Shown here: one piece after another, positions 58,058-64,000 of the stretch | Position numbering within the stretch: the first letter of the stretch is position 1 | Layout: every line of letters starts with the position of its first letter | Origin: Actimicrobium sp. CCC2.4 | GTDB taxonomy: Bacteria > Pseudomonadota > Gammaproteobacteria > Burkholderiales > Burkholderiaceae_D | NCBI RefSeq assembly: GCF_034347385.1 | Contig: NZ_CP133777.1 | Span: 62,001-126,000, forward strand | DNA length: 64,000 bases | Direction: 5' to 3' | Notes under the pieces: model-generated | Told to the model about the DNA's origin: nothing | The model's input: the letters and a program-made list of their open reading frames with translations, nothing else | Database searches by the model: none | Made by a program: the position numbers and the translations under genes

Positions 58058-58453
58058 TTACTCAGCGTCATCTAACTCAACTGCTTCAGTGTCTGCAGGG
58101 CGATCTAACAGCTCGATATATGCCATAGGCGCGTTGTCGCCAACACGGAAACCCATCTTCAGAATACGAAGATAGCCGCCATTGCGATTTGCGTACCGCG
58201 GACCTAACTCTGCAAACAGCTTAACGACCATTTCGCGATCACGCAGACGGTTGAATGCCAAACGCTTATTGGCTAACGTATCTGTCTTACCAAGTGTCAG
58301 AATCGGCTCAATAACGCGACGCAACTCTTTGGCTTTTGGCAGAGTAGTCTTGATGGCCTCATGACGCAACAGTGACACAGTCATGTTGCGTAACATAGCT
58401 AAGCGATGAGAAGAAGTACGATTTAATTTACGAAGACCGTGGCGATGACGCAT
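58058..58453 (-). CDS. rplQ: 50S ribosomal protein L17
   Basis: Protein of the large ribosomal subunit near the exit tunnel. It is 131 aa, starting [20 protein letters not shown], the highly conserved L17 N-terminus. It has a short acidic C-terminal tail (EAVELDDAE), usual in Burkholderiales. It is the last gene of the alpha operon, 130 bp downstream of rpoA. Confidence 0.98.
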   Translation of the reverse strand: MRHRHGLRKLNRTSSHRLAMLRNMTVSLLRHEAIKTTLPKAKELRRVIEPILTLGKTDTLANKRLAFNRLRDREMVVKLFAELGPRYANRNGGYLRILKMGFRVGDNAPMAYIELLDRPADTEAVELDDAE

Positions 58454-58583
58454 GATAAATCCTTAAAGTTAAACAATTTAAATCCAGCTCTTCGATCGAC
58501 GAAATGTCTAGTTCATCGCGGGCCGGTATTAGTGGGAAAACTACGAGGCCGTATTATGGACCTCGTACCAAACTAAATCACAT

Positions 58584-59561
58584 TTATTTTTCTAACCCTG
58601 CCGGTGGCCAATTTTCAAGCTTCATGCCTAAAGTCAGACCACGAGAAGCCAAAACTTCCTTTATTTCGTTCAGCGATTTGCGACCGAGATTCGGGGTTTT
58701 CAACAGTTCGTTCTCACTGCGCTGAATAAGGTCACCGATATAATAAATATTCTCAGCTTTCAAACAATTTGCCGATCGAACCGTAAGTTCAAGGTCATCC
58801 ACCGGACGCAACAGGATAGGATCCACTGACGGTGCACGGGATGGTGCCTCTGCCGCTGCTTCGGTTCCTTCAAGCGCTGCGAATACGTTCAATTGATCAA
58901 CGAGTACTCGAGCTGACTGACGGATCGCCTCTTCAGGAGAAATTACACCGTTGGTTTCAATATTAATTACCAATTTATCAAGATCGGTCCGCTGTTCAAC
59001 GCGCGCAGACTCTACTGAATAGGATACGCGTCGCACTGGTGAAAAGGATGCGTCTAAAATAATGCGGCCAATTGTTTTATTCGCATCTTCGGCTAACCGA
59101 CGGACATTACCAGGAACGTAACCACGGCCTTTTTCAACCTTTATCTGCATATCTAACTTACCACCAGCAGTCAGATGTGCAATAACGTGATCGGGATTAA
59201 TCAACTCGACATCGTGAGGCAGGTCGATATCTGAAGCTAACACTGCGCCTTCACCATCCTTCTTCAGTGTCAGAGTAACTTCATCGCGATTGTGCAATTT
59301 AAAGACAACACCCTTTAAATTAAGCAACATATCAACAACGTCTTCTTGTACGCCATCAAGTGACGAATACTCATGAACAACACCCGCAATTGTCACTTCT
59401 GTCGGCGCGTATCCAACCATTGACGACAACAACACCCGACGCAGAGCATTGCCTAATGTATGGCCGTAGCCACGCTCAAAAGGCTCCATCACCACTTTCG
59501 CATGACCTGCACCCAAGGTCTCAACTTCAATAATGCGAGGCTTCAACAAACTGTTTTGCAT
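58584..59561 (-). CDS. rpoA: RNA polymerase alpha subunit
   Basis: Scaffolds RNA polymerase assembly and contacts UP elements and activators. It is 325 aa. The N-terminal domain has [20 protein letters not shown] (dimerisation and beta contact). A linker near residues 233-250 leads to the C-terminal domain with [20 protein letters not shown] and [19 protein letters not shown]. It is in the alpha operon between rpsD and rplQ; a strong hairpin lies in the gap from rpsD. Confidence 0.98.
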   Translation of the reverse strand: MQNSLLKPRIIEVETLGAGHAKVVMEPFERGYGHTLGNALRRVLLSSMVGYAPTEVTIAGVVHEYSSLDGVQEDVVDMLLNLKGVVFKLHNRDEVTLTLKKDGEGAVLASDIDLPHDVELINPDHVIAHLTAGGKLDMQIKVEKGRGYVPGNVRRLAEDANKTIGRIILDASFSPVRRVSYSVESARVEQRTDLDKLVINIETNGVISPEEAIRQSARVLVDQLNVFAALEGTEAAAEAPSRAPSVDPILLRPVDDLELTVRSANCLKAENIYYIGDLIQRSENELLKTPNLGRKSLNEIKEVLASRGLTLGMKLENWPPAGLEK

Positions 59562-59621
59562 GTAATGTCCTTTTCAATACCCTCGGCTCGTTACACCAAT
59601 AAGGCTGATAACACGACCAAA

Positions 59622-59645
59622 AGCCCGCCAGAAAACTGGCGGGCT
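59622..59645 (-). terminator. Hairpin with short U-tract between rpsD and rpoA
   Basis: AGCCCGCCAG (59622-59631) and CTGGCGGGCT (59636-59645) form a perfect 10-bp G/C-rich stem with a 4-nt loop. In the direction of transcription a run of four U follows. It looks like a partial intrinsic terminator inside the alpha operon. Confidence 0.65.
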
Positions 59646-59659
59646 ACCAACCCAAACTA

Positions 59660-60283
59660 TTAACGAGAGTAAAGCTCGACGATGAGCGACTCATTAACGT
59701 CATGAGCGATTTCGCTGCGATCCGGAACAGACTTGAACGTCCCTTCCATTTTTTTGGCATCAACAGCTACCCACGAAGGCATACCAATTTGCTCCGCAAG
59801 CGAAAGCGCTTCAACGATCCGAACCTGCTTCTTCGCTTTTTCACGAACGATAATCACGTCACCCGCTTTGACCTGATAAGAAGCGATGTTAACGACGATG
59901 CCATTAACCGTGAAAGCCTTGTGCGATACAAGCTGACGGGCTTCTGCACGGGTCGAGCCAAATCCCATACGATAGATAACATTATCGAGCCGACCTTCCA
60001 ACAACTTCAGCAACGTCTCGCCCGTATTACCTTTGCGACGATCGGCTTCTGCGAAATAACGACGGAATTGGCGTTCCATGACTCCGTACATGCGCTTTAC
60101 TTTTTGCTTCTCACGCAATTGATTACCGTAATCAGAAGTACGAGCACCAGAAGTACGACCATGTTGACCAGGTTTTGAATCTAACTTGCATTTGGAATCG
60201 AGCGACCGGCGAGCACTCTTCAGGAAGAGGTCTGTACCTTCGCGACGGGAAAGCTTTGCCTTAGGGCCAATGTAACGTGCCAC
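59660..60283 (-). CDS. rpsD: 30S ribosomal protein S4
   Basis: Primary 16S rRNA-binding protein and, in enteric bacteria, the autogenous repressor of the alpha operon. It is 207 aa, starting [20 protein letters not shown]. The S4 RNA-binding domain is at [20 protein letters not shown]. It lacks the N-terminal Cys4 zinc site, as is common. Confidence 0.98.
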   Translation of the reverse strand: MARYIGPKAKLSRREGTDLFLKSARRSLDSKCKLDSKPGQHGRTSGARTSDYGNQLREKQKVKRMYGVMERQFRRYFAEADRRKGNTGETLLKLLEGRLDNVIYRMGFGSTRAEARQLVSHKAFTVNGIVVNIASYQVKAGDVIIVREKAKKQVRIVEALSLAEQIGMPSWVAVDAKKMEGTFKSVPDRSEIAHDVNESLIVELYSR

Positions 60284-60429
60284 GTGAAATCCTTTGAAGT
60301 ATGACGGACATAGAACTGACTACGTCAGTGATTTGTCCGCTAGTCTGGTATGCGTTCTACCAAACAGTGGGCTTATAAACTATGCCCGACAATCGACGGC
60401 CGGGCATGACAAACAAATACCGCTGAACT

Positions 60430-60834
60430 TTAAATCCGGCGGCGCTTCGGTGGGCGGCAACCGTTATGAGGAACTGGTGTAACGTCCTGTATCTGAGTAA
60501 TTTTAATACCCAAATTATTCAATGCACGAACAGCAGATTCACGACCGGGACCTGGACCCTTGATACGCACCTCAAGATTCTTGACACCGCACTCAACAGC
60601 GACCTTACCGGCAGCCTCTGCCGCAACCTGCGCTGCGAAGGGTGTCGATTTACGCGAACCCTTGAAGCCGGCCCCGCCAGAAGTTGCCCAAGACAACGCA
60701 TTACCTTGGCGATCGGTGATCGTAATAATTGTGTTGTTAAAGGACGCGTGGATATGCGCGATGCCCTCAGCAACATTCTTTTTAACTTTTTTACGAACGC
60801 GCGCTGAAGCCGCGTTGTTTGGGGCTTTTGCCAT
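60430..60834 (-). CDS. rpsK: 30S ribosomal protein S11
   Basis: Platform protein of the 30S subunit, 134 aa. The conserved segments [20 protein letters not shown] and the C-terminus [16 protein letters not shown] are present. It is 40 bp downstream of rpsM. The 146-bp gap to rpsD contains a hairpin (ATGCCCG/CGGGCAT at 60382-60407). Confidence 0.98.
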   Translation of the reverse strand: MAKAPNNAASARVRKKVKKNVAEGIAHIHASFNNTIITITDRQGNALSWATSGGAGFKGSRKSTPFAAQVAAEAAGKVAVECGVKNLEVRIKGPGPGRESAVRALNNLGIKITQIQDVTPVPHNGCRPPKRRRI

Positions 60835-60874
60835 GATTATTTCCTAGGTTCCATCAAATCAGACAGGTGTCTAA

Positions 60875-61240
60875 TTATTTTTTCAGCGACTGTGCTGCCT
60901 TCCTTGGTCCCTTGCGGGTACGAGCGTTAGTGCGAGTACGCTGACCGCGACAAGGCAGACCTTTGCGATGACGCAAACCGCGATAGCAACCCAAATCCAT
61001 CAATCGCTTGATATTCATTGAGACTTCACGGCGAAGATCGCCTTCGACCACAAACTTCGCTATCTCGTCGCGCAGCTTCTCTAATTCGCTGTCGTCAAGA
61101 TCCTTGATTTTTTTGGTCGATAAAACGCCCGTAGCTTCGCAAATTTTAACTGCGCGTGGACGGCCAACACCATAAATAGCCGTGAGACCGATTACGGTGT
61201 GCTGATGATTTGGGATATTAACCCCTGCAATACGTGCCAT
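60875..61240 (-). CDS. rpsM: 30S ribosomal protein S13
   Basis: Head protein of the 30S subunit that contacts the 50S. It is 121 aa, starting [20 protein letters not shown]. The HhH motif and the basic C-terminus ([19 protein letters not shown]) are present. It is first of the classical alpha-operon order. Confidence 0.98.
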   Translation of the reverse strand: MARIAGVNIPNHQHTVIGLTAIYGVGRPRAVKICEATGVLSTKKIKDLDDSELEKLRDEIAKFVVEGDLRREVSMNIKRLMDLGCYRGLRHRKGLPCRGQRTRTNARTRKGPRKAAQSLKK

Positions 61241-61268
61241 TCGTTATTCCTCGATAAATAACGTTAAA

Positions 61269-61382
61269 TTAACCTTGGCGCTGTTTATGGCGCGGCTCGA
61301 TGCAAATGACTCGAACAACGCCTTTGCGCTTAATGATCTTACAGTTGCGGCAAATCCGCTTCACTGATGCGAGCACTTTCAT
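61269..61382 (-). CDS. rpmJ: 50S ribosomal protein L36
   Basis: 37-aa large-subunit protein read by hand: [15 protein letters not shown], then a stretch ending EPRHKQRQG. The zinc-ligand pattern C-x2-C, then C and H, is complete (CRNC, CIEPRH), so this is the zinc-binding form. It lies between infA and rpsM. Confidence 0.96.
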   Translation of the reverse strand: MKVLASVKRICRNCKIIKRKGVVRVICIEPRHKQRQG

Positions 61383-61422
61383 AATTGCCCTCTCTCTTTC
61401 AGTTCTAGACTAAAAATTGAAA

Positions 61423-61641
61423 CTACTTGGTGCGGAAAACGATACGGGCACGACTCAGATCATATGGCGTTAGCTCAACCGTCACTTTGTCTCCTGGAAG
61501 GATACGGATATAGTTCATCCGCATTTTCCCAGATATGTGACCCAGTACAACATGTCCGTTCTCTAACTTTACCCGGAAGGTCGCATTGGGAAGATTCTCA
61601 AGAATCTCACCCTGCATTTGTATTACGTCGTCTTTTGCCAT
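61423..61641 (-). CDS. infA: Translation initiation factor IF-1
   Basis: OB-fold factor that binds the 30S A site in initiation. It is 72 aa, starting [20 protein letters not shown]. It lies between secY and rpmJ, as usual in betaproteobacteria. Confidence 0.97.
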   Translation of the reverse strand: MAKDDVIQMQGEILENLPNATFRVKLENGHVVLGHISGKMRMNYIRILPGDKVTVELTPYDLSRARIVFRTK

Positions 61642-61666
61642 TCGGTGTGCTCGTTCTCCTGGGCGC

Positions 61667-63010
61667 TTAGCGTGTCGGAATTCCGCCCTTGAAATTCGCT
61701 TTACGAAGCAATGATTCGTATTGCTGCGACATGACGTAGTTTTGAACCTGCGCCATAAAATCCATCGTTACCACCACGATGATCAGTAAAGATGTACCGC
61801 CAAAATAAAACGGCACCTTATATTTCGCTACAAGAAACTCAGGAAGAAGACACACCAAAGTAATGTAGACCGCTCCAGCAAGTGTCAATCGCGTTAGTAT
61901 CTTGTCAATATATCGTGCCGTTTGATCACCAGGACGAATACCGGGGACAAATGCACCGCTCTTTTTCAAGTTATCAGCTGTCTCTTTGCTGTTAAACACC
62001 AAAGCTGTGTAAAAAAAGCAGAAGAAAACGATTGCGACCGCGTACAACAATGCGTGTATCGGCTCACCCGGTGCCATTGAAGAAGAAAGGTCCTTGAGAA
62101 AACGTACAAACGGATTCGAGGTATCACCAGTTGTGAACCAACTTGTAATCGTCGCTGGGAATAAAATTATCGAAGAGGCAAAGATTGGTGGAATAACCCC
62201 AGCCATATTCAACTTCAGCGGCAGATGACTGCTCTGCCCGCCGTAGATTTTATTTCCAACCTGCCGTTTCGCATAGTTCACCAGAATCTTACGCTGGCCA
62301 CGTTCAATGAAAACCACTACAAACGTTACAACTGCTACCACCAAACAAATAAAGATCGCAGAGAAAGCACTCATTGAGCCCGTTCTTACCAATTCAAATA
62401 ACCCACCTAAAGCAGTCGGCAGCCCAGCGGCGATACCAGCAAAAATAATAATCGAGATGCCGTTTCCCAGTCCTCGCTCGGTGATCTGCTCACCAAGCCA
62501 CATCAAAAACATAGTGCCGGTAACCAACGTAACCACGCAAGTAAAACGGAACGCAAGACCTGGGTCCAAAACTAACCCAGCCTGAGACTCCAGCGCTACA
62601 GCAATACCTAAAGCCTGGAAAAGCGCCAAAAAGAAGGTGCCGTAGCGAGTGTACTGAGTAATCTTGCGCCGACCAGATTCACCCTCTTTCTTCAACGCTT
62701 CTAGCTGAGGTGACACAATCGACATCAATTGCATAATGATCGAAGCAGAAATGTAAGGCATGATCCCGAGTGCGAACACGGTGAATCGCGACAGCGCACC
62801 ACCAGAGAACATATTAAACATTCCCAGAATACCACCCTGATTCTGCTTAAATAACTGCGCTAACTGTTGAGGATCGATCCCTGGGACCGGTATGTGAGCA
62901 CCAAGCCTATAAACCACTAAGGCACCCAGCAAGAACCACAATCTACCCCAAGGAAAACCACTCGACGCACTCTTAGCAAGTTGAGGACTAGTTGCCAATT
63001 CCCGCTCCAA
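61667..63010 (-). CDS. secY: Preprotein translocase channel subunit SecY
   Basis: Channel of the Sec translocase in the inner membrane. It is 447 aa with ten membrane segments. Family motifs include [15 protein letters not shown], the cytoplasmic loop [14 protein letters not shown], and the C-terminal loop [20 protein letters not shown]. It is last of the spc-type genes before infA. Confidence 0.98.
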   Translation of the reverse strand: MERELATSPQLAKSASSGFPWGRLWFLLGALVVYRLGAHIPVPGIDPQQLAQLFKQNQGGILGMFNMFSGGALSRFTVFALGIMPYISASIIMQLMSIVSPQLEALKKEGESGRRKITQYTRYGTFFLALFQALGIAVALESQAGLVLDPGLAFRFTCVVTLVTGTMFLMWLGEQITERGLGNGISIIIFAGIAAGLPTALGGLFELVRTGSMSAFSAIFICLVVAVVTFVVVFIERGQRKILVNYAKRQVGNKIYGGQSSHLPLKLNMAGVIPPIFASSIILFPATITSWFTTGDTSNPFVRFLKDLSSSMAPGEPIHALLYAVAIVFFCFFYTALVFNSKETADNLKKSGAFVPGIRPGDQTARYIDKILTRLTLAGAVYITLVCLLPEFLVAKYKVPFYFGGTSLLIIVVVTMDFMAQVQNYVMSQQYESLLRKANFKGGIPTR

Positions 63011-63023
63011 TCACATTGACACG

Positions 63024-63455
63024 TTAGGCAACAGAACCACCAACAGCTTCAATAGCAGCCTTGGCGCCCTTGGTAACAATGAGACCTTTCAGACTAACTT
63101 TTTTGGTAAGTTCGCCGGAAAGAATCACACGTACGACCCGAGCTAGTTCAGAAATTACACCAGCTTGCTTCAACGCAAGAATATCCACTTCGGAAACAGG
63201 CAAGCTTTCCAAGTCAGACAAACGCACCTCAGCCTTAAAAGGCGTCGCCATCGACTTAAAACCGCGCTTCGGCAAACGCCGCTGGAGTGGCATCTGCCCA
63301 CCCTCGAAACCGACTTTGTGAAAACCACCCGCACGAGACTTTTGTCCCTTGTGACCGCGACCCGCTGTCTTACCAATCCCAGAACCAATTCCACGGCCAA
63401 CACGACGTTTGTAGTGCTTCGCGCCATCTGCTGGTTGAATGCTGTTCAATTCCAT
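63024..63455 (-). CDS. rplO: 50S ribosomal protein L15
   Basis: Late-assembly large-subunit protein, 143 aa. It starts [20 protein letters not shown] and has the long Gly/Arg/Lys-rich N-terminal extension ([20 protein letters not shown]). It is 13 bp upstream of secY. Confidence 0.98.
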   Translation of the reverse strand: MELNSIQPADGAKHYKRRVGRGIGSGIGKTAGRGHKGQKSRAGGFHKVGFEGGQMPLQRRLPKRGFKSMATPFKAEVRLSDLESLPVSEVDILALKQAGVISELARVVRVILSGELTKKVSLKGLIVTKGAKAAIEAVGGSVA

Positions 63456-63481
63456 AATTTTTCCTATGCGCCAGCCGAAGC

Positions 63482-63661
63482 TTACGAAATGACTTTTACA
63501 AGGTAGGAAACTTTATTGATCATGCCGCGAACCGCAGGCGTATCTTCGAGTTCCGAAACCGAATTAATTCCACGTAAACCAAGGCCGCGAACTGTAGCGC
63601 GATGTGTCTCGCGTGTACCGATCAATCCCTTGACTAACGTCACTTTCACTGTCTTTGCCAT
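63482..63661 (-). CDS. rpmD: 50S ribosomal protein L30
   Basis: 59-aa large-subunit protein. The start [20 protein letters not shown] at 63661 is preferred over an upstream ATG three codons earlier because it matches the family N-terminus. It lies between rpsE and rplO. Confidence 0.96.
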   Translation of the reverse strand: MAKTVKVTLVKGLIGTRETHRATVRGLGLRGINSVSELEDTPAVRGMINKVSYLVKVIS

Positions 63662-63671
63662 AGAGTTCACC

Positions 63672-64000
63672 TTAGCTCAGAATATCTTCAACTGATTTAC
63701 CGCGCTTAGCAGCAATATCAAATGGGGTATTCATTTTGGCCAGGCCGTTTAACGTCGCCCGAACCATGTTATACGGATTCGTTGAGCCATTTGACTTAGC
63801 AACAACGTTGGTCACACCCATTACCTCGAAAATGGCACGCATTGGACCACCAGCAATAACGCCAGTACCTTCTTTCGCGGGAGCCATCAGAACTGAAGAA
63901 GCACCGTGCTTACCAGTTACCGTATGTTGAAGCGTCCCGTTTTTCAGCGTAACCTTAATCATTTTACGACGCGCCTCTTCCATCGCCTTCTGTACGGCTA
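63672..64000 (-). CDS. rpsE: 30S ribosomal protein S5, C-terminal part (runs off right edge)
   Basis: Body protein of the 30S subunit involved in decoding fidelity. About 109 C-terminal residues are visible, from [16 protein letters not shown] to the end ([12 protein letters not shown]). The S5 C-terminal segments [17 protein letters not shown] and [18 protein letters not shown] are clear. The double-stranded RNA-binding N-terminal half lies outside. Confidence 0.97.
   Translation of the reverse strand, partial: AVQKAMEEARRKMIKVTLKNGTLQHTVTGKHGASSVLMAPAKEGTGVIAGGPMRAIFEVMGVTNVVAKSNGSTNPYNMVRATLNGLAKMNTPFDIAAKRGKSVEDILS

Overview
The window is a stretch of bacterial chromosome. Gene content and order point to a betaproteobacterium of the order Burkholderiales, probably Oxalobacteraceae (Herminiimonas/Janthinobacterium/Undibacterium-like). 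The pointers are a pilMNOPQ-aroK-aroB-dgt cluster, a kdsD-kdsC-lptCAB-rpoN-hpf operon, a ccsB-resB (System II) cytochrome c biogenesis pair next to a dihaem cytochrome c4, a Prx6-type peroxiredoxin, and an spc/alpha ribosomal operon with infA between secY and rpmJ. The placement rests on synteny and protein resemblance only.

Layout. Positions 1-5.4 kb hold gltBD (glutamate synthase; gltD runs off the left edge). At 5.46-6.43 kb a REP-associated tyrosine transposase sits among five copies of a short inverted/direct repeat. At 6.4-11.4 kb a minus-strand cluster encodes a GGDEF/EAL protein, an HDOD protein, a GNAT acetyltransferase and a GT4 glycosyltransferase. ssb and uvrA are divergent at 11.8-15.4 kb, followed by a lipoprotein esterase and a Kef-type antiporter. 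At 18.5-24.1 kb lies the Kdo/LPS-transport operon with rpoN and hpf, then a 3-hydroxyisobutyryl-CoA hydrolase-like gene. At 25.3-35.4 kb, on the minus strand, are the type IV pilus genes pilMNOPQ, a large Ig-like lipoprotein gene, a single ORF that fuses shikimate kinase to dehydroquinate synthase, and dgt. At 35.7-51.5 kb come mrcA, cyaY, an LptM-like lipoprotein, lysA, msrPQ, ccsB-resB-cytochrome c4, engB, hemB, corA, a 1-Cys peroxiredoxin and dsbD.

Positions 51.5-57.95 kb form an accessory island of layered insertion sequences. It holds an istB relic, IS21-like 23-bp terminal repeats, an IS3-family element with an A6G frameshift site, a truncated ribbon-helix-helix-like ORF, an IS66-family element whose tnpC carries three in-frame stops without any indel, and an IS4-family N-terminal fragment. 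From 58 kb to the right edge the alpha and spc operons run on the minus strand (rplQ-rpoA-rpsD-rpsK-rpsM-rpmJ-infA-secY-rplO-rpmD-rpsE).

Most of the window is housekeeping DNA. The points most worth a second look are the aroK-aroB fusion with the Ig-like lipoprotein ahead of it in the pilus operon, the triply stopped but full-length IS66 transposase, the dispersed 23-bp repeats, the coding-like startless fragment between engB and hemB, and the hairpin between rpsD and rpoA. No tRNA, rRNA, CRISPR array or recognisable defence system was seen.
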